DNA from: Dichetophora obliterata
Taxonomy: Eukaryota; Arthropoda; Insecta; Diptera; Sciomyzidae
Length of the DNA: 64,000 nt
Assembly: GCA_963920525.1 (NCBI GenBank)
Contig: OY986438.1
Coordinates: 181,664,888-181,728,887 of the forward strand
Direction of reading: 5' to 3'
In this document: positions 35,477-46,559 of the stretch, piece after piece
Layout: the number at the start of each line of letters is the position of its first letter
Position numbering within the stretch: the first letter of the stretch is position 1
Position numbers and translations under genes: made by a program
The notes under the pieces: generated by a model
Databases searched by the model: none
What the model saw: only the letters and a program-made list of their open reading frames with translations
Told to the model about the DNA's origin: nothing

Positions 35477-35915
35477 CACGGTAAAAAATCTTGGACTAAA
35501 TTTTTAATTTTTTTAGATTACATATAAGACAACATCAAAAACAGATTATTTGTTTATCCCAAGAAAAGTTTAAAATTTTTCAATCCAAAAAAGCTTAGTT
35601 TTCAATCCGAAAAAATTTAAAAAAGAAATAAATATTAACTTAAAGTAAAAATAATTTCTAACCAGTTCATGATTTGAACACACGTCCTCTGTTGTGCTGG
35701 TCCAACACCTCATCCACTCGTCCATCTCATTTGTTAAGAAAAAACGCTTATTTTGCATCATTACGAATATAAGTGAATAAGTGCTTTTCTGGAACGTTGG
35801 TTTGAGCCCCAGCTAAATTAAGCTAATGTTAGGATTCAAAAGTAGTTTTTTTTGGATTAAAAATTTCTTTAAACTAAAATTTGGATTAAAAAATAGTCTT
35901 AAATTTTTAACTGTG
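35477..35915. mobile_element. TA-flanked MITE with long imperfect inverted arms
   Basis: Ends read CACGGTAAAAAATCTTGGAC (left) and CACAGTTAAAAATTTAAGAC (right, inverted), with TA on both sides (35475-35476 and 35916-35917). The arms continue inward as a CAATCCAAAAAAGCTTAG type sequence that reappears inverted near 35838-35865. The unpaired centre holds a tRNA-like sequence. Confidence 0.72.
35661..35731 (-). repeat. tRNA-like (SINE-type) segment in MITE centre
   Basis: On the minus strand TGGACGAGTGGATGAGG (35724-35708) resembles a box A of Leu/Ser-type tRNAs, and GTTCAAATC (35679-35671) is a good box B core. The spacing and about 70-nt span fit a tRNA. It does not fold as a convincing functional tRNA by eye, so it is called tRNA-derived, not a tRNA gene. 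Confidence 0.5.
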
Positions 35916-35917
35916 TA

Positions 35918-38900
35918 CATATACGTTGTTGCAGCGAAAAAAATAGGAATCCTGTGCATGGTGGCGATAAAAGCAAAATTCACATACAAAGTGTTTATAG
36001 GTTTAAAGAAAATTTGTAGAGATCTACTTCAAAAATCTTGAATTCAACAGAGTAGGTATTAGTTTTAAATCAACCAAATATTTTTTTAAGCTCTTCAGAT
36101 AAACCAACTTACATTTAATGACAAAATAAAGCGTTTGTCAAACACTCCCTCACTGCTGCATGTGGTGCTTCCTTGTTCTAATCTACTCCATGTTTGTGCA
36201 ATTTGCGTCCCTGCATGTGCACGCTGTCAGTGTGTCCTTGTTTTAGCCCCAATATGTTTTCACCAAACAATGCCAAATTTCAATAACGTGGATTTTTTTC
36301 CACACCAACTCAACTGTTTGAATTGGTGACTGTTTGGTTGATGCTAGCAACTGCTGGCTGGTGCTTTGTTGCTGGTGTTGACTTATTTTGTTGTTATGAT
36401 GGTGTTTTTGGTCTGGTGTTAACATGACACGATTGTCGTGATGATGATTATTTTGAAAAATTTAACCTTAAAACAAAAAACACATCATGACACACACAAC
36501 AACAAAAAAACCAAAAAAAAAAAACAAACAAATAAAATTTCAAATTTAAATAAACCAAAAATAAACCAGCGACAATTGGCATTCATCTTCTAGGCACATG
36601 TTCATTTTTGTTGTTGTTGTTGTTGCTGGTGTTTCGCCTGAATTTTAGTTGTACATATTTGCAAATCAGCTGCCAGTTTTTTTTTTGTTTTTTGTTTTGT
36701 TTTTTGTTTTTGCCCTTGTTGCTGTAGAGTGCCCGTTAAGGATGTGGCGCAGGAAGTCACGCCATATTGTTAGCGGTTAAAGTACAGCGATAATTTGGTA
36801 GCCAACAAAACAACATTGCTAGCTACATGTTCGCTATGAGCTACTACTTCAAAAAATAAATACAAATTTATGCAGTTGAACATTTTTGAACAGAACATCA
36901 TTAAGTGTGGTTTACTTTTTGCAAAATAATGATTTCGAATTGTTTTCGAATTTTTAATGATAATAAAATGTTTGATGATGGTAGACATATAAAAGCTGAA
37001 AGTTTCAAAATTGAGCTAAAGTTTGTACTGAAAAATACTCATAACTCCGATTTCATTATTCACTCTCAATGGTCTATATTAATTAAGCTTTCAAATAAGA
37101 GCCAATAAAATTAATTATTTGCATTCTTATTGCGAATATTTTTATTACATTTTTTATAAAAATCATAATCAAAAAAACAATGTTTGGAAAGCCGTATATT
37201 AAACGAATCACTAATGACTACAAAAATGTTCATCATGTGCCATATGTTGAGAAATTCATAAGAATTCTTTTGAAACACTTATACTTTAATTTATTTTATA
37301 GTCAAAAATGAATTGAATCGAGTCCTTTGCGTAACATTTTCCTAATTGTTTTCATAAAATATTTCAATCCTAGCGTGTATTTTATTATTTCAATAAAATT
37401 TTTATAATCTTAGATACAAACTGAAAAATTTAAAATTATGGAAAATCTGTGTTCCGAAGCTTCACACGGCTTAACTAAAATTGATATCACAAAAACTATT
37501 TTAAGTTTCTTAAATAGAATATTTTGCACATATCCTAATCCTTATTTTTCTCAAATAAACAAGTTTAGTCGCAAGTGTTTACTATAAAAACACAAATAAG
37601 TTTTCCCATTTCCACAAACCATTTGCTGTACTATCATCTAAGATCATATAGAAAACAGACAAAGATGGAGCATAAAAATGTTCATACATGAACGTATTTT
37701 GGTTATATGTCTCTAACATTTACACTTAGTTTTTTATGATTATTTTATAACAATGTCCCCACTGAGAAATAATATCACAAGATGTCCTACGATATCGCAC
37801 ATCAAATGCAGCACAGCATCAACATCAACCGCAGTCAGTCGTCGTCGTTGTCAGTTTGAATCATTGAACCACGTTCAACAAATTGTCACTGCCACATGAG
37901 CACCCTCAGAGATGAAGCTCCAGCTGTAGCTGAAGAAAAACAAGCAAACGAACAAGCGGGTGGCAAACTGACTGCAAACTGACGCAGTTGGATTGCGATA
38001 AAGTTTTGTGTTTGCTGCAGCTCTGCGGTTGTTGCAACTAACACGTGTACGCTCAACACCCACTGCTGCATTATATACCGTTAGCTTGGCGCGCACTCAT
38101 ACACATGAGAGTTAGTTAAAGTGTTGCCAACACAATTGACTTTTTTTTGTTACCCTCCCCCCCCCCCCCCCTTGTTATTGTCTCCTAAGGTTTTAGTGAC
38201 GATGTTGCGCTTTGTCATCATTTTTTTTTTATAACTAGGTCATACAAATATTCATTTTTTTTCACTCCATGTGTTGCAATTTGTTTGCACGTAAAGCCAT
38301 GTCGACCGGGTGGCATTAAATAGAGAGGCGCAGCAGGGTTTAAATTGAAAAAAAAGGCAAAAACACGACAGTTTTTATTGTCAGTTTATTGCTTAAAATA
38401 CCCTCCATTATTGGCAAAAATAGACGACTTTGATCGAAACACGATTGATATCAAAAGGTTAGGTCAAAGTTATTAATAATAAATGTGAAACTTAGGGCTT
38501 AAAAATGTTTGCATTTTAATTGGTTTTTTTTTGCAATGCGGAGAGATAATTTTTAGAGTTCCTACGCCCACTTTAATTACTGCACTTCTTATCTCTTGCA
38601 TATGTTGTACAAAGAATATAAAGAAAGAAAAAACCTCAACTTATTTTTATTTCTAGCTAGAATCAGAGCTGCTCTTCTTCTAGGGCATGCATTAAACTCA
38701 AGTCAAGACCCAATTAAAGTGGTCACAATTGTCGCAATTCCGGACGTTATAATGAAGAAATTTAATGCATGGACTTGACATAAAAAACCAAACTGAAATA
38801 AATAAAAAAACCCAGCACAAAAGGACATTTATTGTTTCCAACAACATATTCGAGTGGCAGCAGTTAATTGGGCGGCTTGCCGTACGTAGTTCACATGCAC

Positions 38901-39913
38901 AGATAGTTGTTGTTGCTGCTAGTGACTCCCTGGCCAACCAACCAAGTAACCAAGCAAGCAAGCAAGTAGTTAGCATAAAATTTTCCCTACCTGGTGCAGT
39001 GGCTTAGTTTAGTTGTAAATTTTAATCAAATTCCCAAACGTGGGTCTTTTCCTTCGGTAGTGCAAAAAGAAAAAAAAATATTGAAATAAATGGAAAAATG
39101 GTAAAAAAATTGAAAACTTTTTGAAGCAAATGTCATCTCACATCAGAATAATCGCTGAAAAAATTAGCATAACGTTTATGCTGCATTCATCGGTTCCACT
39201 GACATGCATAGGGCCCAGGAATTGCAGCTTAAGAGGCTTAAGTTAAGGCAAGAGCTAGCAATAAGCCATGCAGGGCTCGCAGTTTGGAAGAAGGATGTAA
39301 CTGCTGCTGCTGCTGCTGCTGCTGTTTGGGACTCATCATTTTTATGCAGCTTTGTTTTGGCTTGGGACGTATTGCAAATTGTTGGAATATATTTTGAAAT
39401 ATTTTGATTGACTGACTTTCTGCTGCTTATGCAGAAGTTTGTGAAGAATTTGCAGCAGAAGCAGTTGCAGCGTAAGCAAAAGGTTGGCATTAATACTTGC
39501 ATTTATTAACTGCAAGTTGTATGACACAAAACTTCACAGCGGGCCAACATATGTTTGCATGCGTGTGTGTGCGTGATGTATGCATGTGTGGTTTTCATTT
39601 CTCGTCCTTGTTTCATTGTAGTAGCTGTACAACAAATGCATGCATATTTTATTTAGTAACTGGCTCTAATAAGCGCAGATATGAAGACATTTGTAAGCAA
39701 AATTATGCCTTTTTTTTTTGTTAAACCCTTTCAAAGGTTTGAACATGTTATGAAGAAACCGGAAAAGAGATTTTTTGAATAATATTTTGACATTATTGGT
39801 TGCATTTCTACTTAATCTTACATAATACATATATTAGGCTGGGTCGATTTGTATGGCAGCAATAAAAGCCGATGTTGCCTGGGTGATTTTCGATTCGGGC
39901 ATGAAAAGTTATT
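35918..39913. other. No gene seen, less AT-rich patches
   Basis: Holds CA/AAC-rich runs (36470-36540), TTG runs (36610-36630), a C homopolymer at 38156-38171 and a GCT run near 39303-39325. The patches at 37820-38110 and 39170-39500 are richer in GC and could be host regulatory DNA. A minus-strand TATATAA near 38069 is the only promoter-like word noted, without support. Confidence 0.5.
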
Positions 39914-39922
39914 AAATAAAAG
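39914..39922. repeat. Target-site duplication, left (9 bp)
   Basis: AAATAAAAG, repeated exactly at 41106-41114, bounding the foldback element. Confidence 0.8.
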
Positions 39923-41105
39923 GGTTCAGGGAAATAACGCCCAATGAAATAACGCCCAAAATAAAAAATGAAATAAAGTCCAAAACATTTTGGGCATAAA
40001 AAATGAAATAACGCCCAAAATAAAAAAAATGAAATAAAGCCCCAAAAAATTAAATAACGCCCAAACTGAAAATGAAATAAGACCCAAATTATTTTGGGCT
40101 TACAAAAATGAAATAGCGCCCAAAATAAAAAATGAAATAAAGCCCAAAAAAATGAAATAACGCCCAAACCGAAAATAAAATAAAACCCAAAAACTTTTTG
40201 GAAAAAAATTGGGAAAATTTTACCGGCTCCGCGAAAAAACTCCTAATGAAAGAACTCCTAACAGTAAATAAAATAAGTCATAATGTTGAAAGATGAAAAA
40301 ACTCTTAATTTGTGGTGAAATAAGACCTAAAGAAAGATGAAATAAAACCTGACATTTAGGAGTATGTACATTATGAAATAAAACCTAAACGGAAATGAAA
40401 AATAAAGTCCTATTTTTCAGATTATTAAAAAAAAACAATTGTGGTTCTTCTGACCGAGACCGTAAAGCGACCAGAGAAGGCTCTAGACCTCTGGAAAAAT
40501 GCACACAAACCGAAAAATTAAATAAGGGCCCAAATTCGGGATCTTTTTTCAATGTGAAATATTGCCCCACCACATAAAATGATATTTGGCCGATAAACTG
40601 GTTTTTCCTTGTACGGAATTTCAAAACCATATTTCGTATAAGGGCAAATCGTTATATCATAAATAAAAAACCCATTTGGGCTTTATACGGACATGCCCTT
40701 TTTTTCGTTTTACAGTACTTATGGATATAATTGTCTTTTTAATATGCGGCCTTCGGACGCTGCTTAGGGATTACGACCCTCAGTAAGTCCAACACCGGCT
40801 TCGGAGTCTACAGTGTGAATTTCAAATTGATCTAACATTTCGATGACAAATAGTGCACATAACAAGTTATATCTGAATAATAATGAAGTAACGTCACAAA
40901 TAGAAAAATGAAATAAAGCACAAAATTTTGGGCTTTATTTCTTTTTAATTTTCGGAATTTATTTCGTTATGAAATAACGCCAAAAATAGAAAAATGAAAT
41001 AAAGCCCAATTATGAAATAACGCCCATATTTGTATGGAAAATTTTTGGGCTTTATTTCATTTTTTATTTTGGGCGATATTTCATTGGGCATTATTTCCCT
41101 GAACC
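39923..41105. mobile_element. Foldback element built of GAAATAACGCCC-type repeats
   Basis: Inverted ends start GGTTCAGGGAAATAA(C/T)GCCC and run at least 60 bp with few mismatches; exact 9-bp duplications AAATAAAAG flank the 1183-bp element. Much of the interior is iterations of about 20 bp of the form AAAATGAAATAA(C/A)GCCCAA: dense at 39925-40195, diverged (GAAATAARACCTAAA) at 40300-40400, and dense again at 40905-41075. The central 40410-40860 is different, with no coding signal. A 9-bp target duplication fits Mutator-like elements, but no transposase is present, so the superfamily is unproven. Long minus-strand frames here are repeat artefacts. Confidence 0.85.
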
Positions 41106-41114
41106 AAATAAAAG
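41106..41114. repeat. Target-site duplication, right (9 bp)
   Basis: Second exact AAATAAAAG, directly after the foldback element. Confidence 0.8.
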
Positions 41115-41434
41115 GGGGCCTGGGGGTGCACTCCACCTTAACACACATTGAATTTTTAGAATTTTCTGTATAAAAACGTGTACAGCTAAAATAAAACTGA
41201 TGCCAGAAATGAAAACTCACTAATTTCAAGGTATAATATTTTGTAGCATAGGGCCGCGGTTAAGTTTTTCCATAGAATTCGTTGAATTCTTTAAAATATT
41301 AGCTAGATGTACCCAGCTTCGCACGAGATTTTATTCTGCTAACATCAACTCTAAGTGCCCACAAATGTCTCCACCGAAGCGCCACCTATCGGGTCCAAAT
41401 TTTGGCAAAAAATATTATTTTTATGTAAATATTA
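41115..41434. other. No gene seen
   Basis: Short unique-looking stretch between two mobile elements. Confidence 0.5.
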
Positions 41435-41630
41435 GGGGTATTCACGATTCAGTGCACTTGCCTGTGCAGTTAAGCGCTTGTGCAGTTAGGTTTTCGTAAA
41501 CACACCACCATCACTATTTCAAAGCTGTTAAATTTTTCAATGCAGAACTGTTCAATTCCTCAAGTTTGAGGCTACAATAGAAAAGCACTTTTGCAGATTT
41601 TTGACGTGCAGCATTTTTTTTTACATGCGC
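41435..41630 (+). mobile_element. Foldback MITE, GGGTATTCACGATTCAG family, copy 2 (truncated)
   Basis: Left end GGGGTATTCACGATTCAGTG matches 3023-3040, and the next 170 bp follow the interior of copy 1 (GTTAGGTTTTCGT, CACTATTTCAAAGCTGT, AGAAAAGCACTT, GCAGATTTTTGACGT). The AGGACTTG iterations are absent, and the right TIR is missing beyond about 41615. Confidence 0.8.
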
Positions 41631-42261
41631 TTAGATAATTATTGTAACTAATTTACTATAAGGATTACAGCTACAAAATTTTACCAGAAGATGCGTTGGG
41701 AAAAGTAGAACAAATTTGCATCAAAATGTTAGTTTCGAAAAAATGGCACATACGATGCATATAGAAATATTAATAGTATTTAATTTATTGAAAAATATTA
41801 ATATATGTGCTTTTCAAGCATAGTCTTGAGCTATTTGTGCAAAAGAGCTATGTAGTATACCCAAAATTTTTATTTAAAGTTAAAGATGTTCCTTTCTTGA
41901 CTTTTTGTTTAAAAATCTTTCAAGTTAATTTTTTGGCTGAAACACAAACGTTCATAAATAATCTGAAAAATGGGTTAAATAATTTTATTACAAATATCTT
42001 TGATTTTCGTGCGAAAAAAGTTTTATATTCCTGTGTTGCCAAAATACCAGTTGCTGTTTTTATATTAAAAATAGTCATGTTTGAATTTCTACAACTTTCC
42101 AAAACACAGAAATATATTTGAAATTTTTGACTTTGTGGGGCTTTTTTTTGTAAAAACCAACACAATTGATCTCTCCGAAAAGTTGCACTTTTAGCAAAAA
42201 ATTTTATAGCGGCGAGGTCAAACTAATCGTACCGCTAAAACCTAGGTTTTCCGTATTAAGA
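41631..42261. other. No gene seen
   Basis: AT-rich. A 104-codon frame at 41807-42121 has no recognisable motif and is not called. Confidence 0.5.
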
Positions 42262-43144
42262 CAGTGAAACTTCTCTAACTCAAAGTGTCAAGTGACCAAA
42301 ATTTAACTTCGAGTTACGGATATTTCGAGTAATAGAATAAAATATTATGTAAATAATTCAATTTTTGTCTGCGAAGTGATTTCTTTCAAAAATTGTTGTC
42401 TGTGGAATATCTTCAATTTCATCATCATCAGATTTATCACTTTCATATTTTTGATTTATCACTTTATCACTGTACAGCCTAATTTTGAATGATTTTATCC
42501 CTTTGATCGGAAATGTGAGTTTTCATTATTGAGATAGCAGATAAAGATATCACATAATTCTTTTAACACTCATTTACACTCATTTACACTATTGAAGGTT
42601 GATGAACAAATTGGCATTAAAAATTTCCAAAATGTTTTTGAACTTTATTATAAAAATGAAAACTCCATTTTCCGATTCCCCGGGAAAAATTATTCAGAAT
42701 TGGGCTGATAGTCGTTAAGTCAATAAGCATCTTCTTGAATACTGTAAAATGAGCCACCTTGCAAATTCAAAAAATCTCTTTACTTACACAAAATATGTAC
42801 CAACAAAATACACACTCAAGCTAGCAAAGATGCCATGCAAATTTTTTTCATTCTATCGCAGCGCAATGCTCCAACGAATTCAATTTTTCGAATTACAACA
42901 CACACGGAAATATTGAAGCTGTTGTAAGTGAGAGAAATTCGAGTTATGAAGATGAATATGCATGAAAGTCTTCCTAATACAAATGAGATTTCGGTTCGAG
43001 TTGAAGAAAAATTAGAGTTAGGCAAATTCGACTTAAAGATATCATAATATAAGGAAAAGTCTTGAGAAAGCAAAAAGCGCGAATACTACTTCGAGTTATG
43101 GAGAATTTCGACTTACTGAAGTACGAGTTAGGGAAGTTTCACTG
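42262..43144. mobile_element. Non-autonomous TIR element, pogo-like ends
   Basis: Inverted ends CAGTGAAACTTC(T/C)CTAACTC (20 bp, one difference) at 42262 and 43144, with TA at the right flank and GA (probably decayed TA) at the left. A TTCGAGTTA motif is iterated near both ends (42309, 42937, 43090, 43120). No transposase. Another MITE is nested at 42487-42695. Confidence 0.75.
42487..42695. mobile_element. Nested MITE, ATCGGAAAAGTGAGTTTTCA family, copy 1
   Basis: Inverted ends (ATCGGAAATGTGAGTTTTCA on the left; ATCGGAAAATGGAGTTTTCA on the right, inverted) and an interior TTAAAAATTTCCAAAATG shared with 60056-60252. It lies inside the CAGTGAAAC element. Confidence 0.75.
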
Positions 43145-43276
43145 TATTTACAAATTTTTTTACTTTGGAAATCAACAACAAATTTATGTTCGAAAATAAA
43201 AAATTTGTCCATTGGAAAGTCCATTAAAAAATACAATAAGTGCATGTATTCGAATAGATGTAGTTTTAAGCCGTTA

Positions 43277-45858
43277 GTTGAAGGGGAAGTGCATGTACCT
43301 TGGGCCGATTGTACCTTGGTCCAAAGGCTACTTTTTCATATTTACCATCTCTAGCAAAAAAGTGTTGCACTACCATTCGTTCTGTTTATTTTCTTGACAT
43401 TGGCAATGCTGTTATTGTGCCGCTTTAGTTCACATTTGCTCGTCAGCTAATCAACAACGAAATTAGCACGTGGTTCGTAAATTTTTGTGCAGTTTTTCAT
43501 AGTTTATATATACGAACGCGGATATCTTTCAGTGCTGAGAGTCAATTACAGTAGATCGATAAGGTTTATTCTTTAATTATTTTACTTTGAAAACTTGATT
43601 TATTCGAACAAAATAAAGTTTTGAACATTTTGTAAATTGTGTGCCTGACGTGTACCTTGGACCAATGCTTGGAATGTACCTTGGGCCGGTCCAAGGAACA
43701 ATATTTTAAAGGAAACTTTTATTATATATATTATAGAAACATGCCAAGAAGTAAGACTGGACACCATCGATGTCCTATAAAGGTAACAGACTTATCCGCA
43801 GCAGTCGAAGACGTTGTGCAAAGAGGTTGTAGTGCTACATCTGCTGCAAAATCGCACAAAATCTCAAAATTAACTTTATTGCGCCATTTGGCAGCATACC
43901 GTGCTTCAGAAAACAAATCGTTCAAATACACGACCAAAATTGGTCATAAAAAAGTATTCAACAGCGAAGAGGAGGGAATGTTGGTTACCTACCTCAAAAC
44001 TGCTGCAAAGTTGCATTATGGGCTATCTAGAAAAGAGTCCATGAAGCTTGCATACCAGTTTGCAGAAAAAAACAAAAAGAAGTTTCCTCAGACCTGGGTC
44101 GAAAATATTGCTGCTGGTAAGGAATGGCTTAATAGATTTTTGAAAAGAAACCCAACCATATCGTTGAGGAAACCAGAAGCCACCAGCATGTCGCGATCGA
44201 CAAGCTTTAACAAAAAAAATGTCGGAGATTTTTTTGAAAACCTCAAGGAGTGTCTAAGACGCTATAAATTTTCCTCCAAGCCAAATATATAATGTCGACG
44301 AAACAGGAAATTCGACCGTTCACGTTCCACCAAAGGTACTTGCTGCTAAGGGAAAAAGGCAAAAGGCAGCATGACATCGGGTGAGCGGGGTTCCAACGTA
44401 ACGATGATCGCTGCAATTAACGCAATTGGCAACCATGTACCCCCGATGCTTATTTTTCCTCGAGTGAACTTCACAGAACACATGATGAAAGGAGCACCTT
44501 CTGGATCTATTGGCGCAGCAACTCAATCGGGATGGGTTAACGAGGAGTTGTTTTCAAAAAATTTTGATCATTTTGTGAAACATGTAAAGCCGTCCGCTGA
44601 AGAAATGGTTCTTTTAATAATGGACAACCATGACAGCCATATTTCACTTCGAGTTATTGATGCAGCTAAAATTAATGGTGTAATGCTTCTAACTTTACCA
44701 CCTCATACATCACATAAGCTCCAACCACTTGATAGATCTGTTTTTGGACCATACAAAAAATTCTATAACAGTGTGGCAAATGATTGGATGTTCAATAATC
44801 CAGGAAAACCTATTACCATTTATGATATTGCTGAATTAATTGGTAAATCATACACATTATCATTTAATACGCAAAATATTGTAAAAGGATTTGAAGTATC
44901 TGGAATTTGTCCATTGAACGAAAATATTTTTGGAGAAGACGAATTTTTATCTGCTTATGTGACAGATCGTCCCTTTGCAAATCAACATGTAACAGCACCA
45001 GAAAGTCCCTCGCAAAATCAAGGTAATTGACTTTTAAAGTGGAGGACTAGAACTATGCATCTGCAACACAACTTCAAGAGGATGAAGCGATCGAAACTTG
45101 CGCAGAAAATCAAGGTAGGTAATAATTACTATGCTTCACATAAGATTCTCAGCAGCAACCGTTTTTCAGTGATATTGCAATCTGGAGTTACACCGCCACA
45201 TATAATACGGCCATTTCCAAAAGCAGCAGCCCGGAAATGCTCAAAAGCTGGCGGAAAGAAAGGAAGGACCAGAATATTGACAGATACTCCTAAAAAAGAA
45301 GAAATATGGCAGACAAAAACCAAAATCAAATCAGAATGGGCAAAAATTAAGACTGTCAAAAGGAAACTCCGAGATAATAACTCAAGCGCATCCTCAGATA
45401 TTGAGAACTCTACTCCGAAGCCGAGAAAGAAATTATTACGGAAATCTAAGGCGGATTGCAAGCTCTCTGTGGCACTTGCTCAGTGCGAAAACTCTGACTT
45501 TAGTGCTGAAAGCGACTTTTCGATAGAAGAAATATTTAGAGCCTGCGGATCTAAGCGTCGCTTCCCTTGAATATCCACTTTTTGCTTATTTTAATTAAAT
45601 TTCTTTTTTGTGGTTCAAGGTACAATACACCATGACCCGAGGTACAATGCCTGATTGTACCTTGGACCATTTTGGCTTTCTGAATAAAAATATTTATAAC
45701 TTAAATTCAAATCGGATTTTCAAATTTTTCTTTCTTTACCATAATAGCTAATGAATCAGACAATAGTGTGTAGTTGTTATATTAAGAAATTAGGGGTTCT
45801 TTTAGAGCCGAAAAATGATTTAGCGCAAAGCGGTCCAAGGTACATGCAATTCCCCTAC
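43277..45858 (+). mobile_element. Pogo-like transposon, near full length
   Basis: TA-flanked (43275-43276 and 45859-45860), 2582 bp. Ends share GGGGAA(G/T)TGCATGTACC then TTGG(G/A)CCG. The motif GTACCTTGG(A/G/T)CC recurs inside both ends: 43294, 43311, 43651, 43677, about 45620 and 45656, and the right end at about 45833. It carries one transposase gene in several frames. Confidence 0.85.
43741..45570 (+). pseudogene. Pogo-family (CENP-B/DDE) transposase, frameshifted
   Basis: The start MPRSKTGHHRCPIKVT is at 43741. An N-terminal HTH (SATSAAKSHKISKLTLLRHL) is followed by a second DNA-binding region (YGLSRKESMKLAYQFAEKN, TWVENIAAGKEWLNRFLKR). A run of four T at 44269-44272 shifts the frame; the first catalytic block IYNVDETG follows in the new frame (about 44287). 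A second shift near 44360 precedes GERGSNVTMIAAINA. The second acid is in MDNHDSH (about 44623), the third in HTSHKLQPLDRS (about 44710). After a stop at 45028, the C-terminal part SGVTPPHIIRPFPKA and an acidic/basic tail reach 45570; GTAGGT (45115) to TTTTTCAG (45169) may be a small intron. Two shifts and a stop make it inactive, but it is otherwise well kept. Confidence 0.88.
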
Positions 45859-46559
45859 TAAATAAAGTGAACATTTATTTTAAAGATCTTGAATTTGTCT
45901 TTTTGATGGTATATCTTTTTTGCAGCATTTTTATGAAAAATTCTTTTTTTTCCAAATTTCTTGATTTCCTATTTTTATACCGAAATTCCATTTTTTTGTG
46001 TTAATACCAATGAATATCCAAAATAATATATGTTTTTATTCAAATAAATCCATTAGTATTTTAATGAAGCCAACAATTTGTGAAACCAAATATTTTTTTA
46101 TATTTTTAAAAACTGGTACGATATTTGAAAATATGGAATTTTCGGTATAAAAACAAGATAAATTTTGTAGGAAATTTTTAAAAAATTCGTTAAAAATAGC
46201 AATCGTTGTAATCCCAAACTAAAATTGTTAGTCTTTAAAATTGATGTCTAAACTAAACACTACTTTAAAAATAAAAAAAAATTTGTTGCGAAGACTATGA
46301 AAAATGTGACTGAAAATTTCAGTTTAAAATAAAAAGGAATTTTTCATAAAAATGCTGCAAAAAATATATACCACCAAAAAGACAAATTAAAGATCTTTAA
46401 AGCACTCTTTTTCTCTGTACAACTTACGGTTTCAAAACTACATCTATTTGAATACATGCACTAATTGTATATTTTTCTGTTTTTTTTAATATTTTCCCAG
46501 AGTAAAACTTTTGAAAAAAAAATTTGTCGAAAAAACAAAAACACAGTTTAAATTATTTT

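Larger units (their letters stand above)
43205..46500. repeat. Large palindrome entered by a pogo transposon
   Basis: TAGTGCATGTATTCAAATAG-type sequence at 43235-43260 recurs inverted at 46440-46465, and the inner part AAGATCTTGAATTTGTCTTT (45884) to about 45950 recurs inverted at 46325-46398. If 43277-45858 (pogo) is removed, the left arm becomes collinear with the right arm. A further inner inverted pair (TTTTTATACCGAAATTCCAT at 45973 against 46130-46155) lies in the loop. Confidence 0.75.

Noticed and set aside
35661..35731. Functional tRNA gene
   Set aside because: Box motifs are present, but a full cloverleaf with paired acceptor ends could not be drawn. It sits in the loop of a MITE.
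37875..38110. Promoter and first exon on the minus strand (TATATAA near 38069)
   Set aside because: No initiator, open frame or splice donor gives independent support; a lone TATA word is expected by chance in AT-rich DNA.
39808..40167. 119-codon minus-strand frame rich in Phe/Trp/His
   Set aside because: It is the translation of the GAAATAACGCCC repeats, so the regular protein pattern is a repeat artefact.
41807..42121. 104-codon plus-strand frame
   Set aside because: Hydrophobic, AT-driven composition and no family resemblance.
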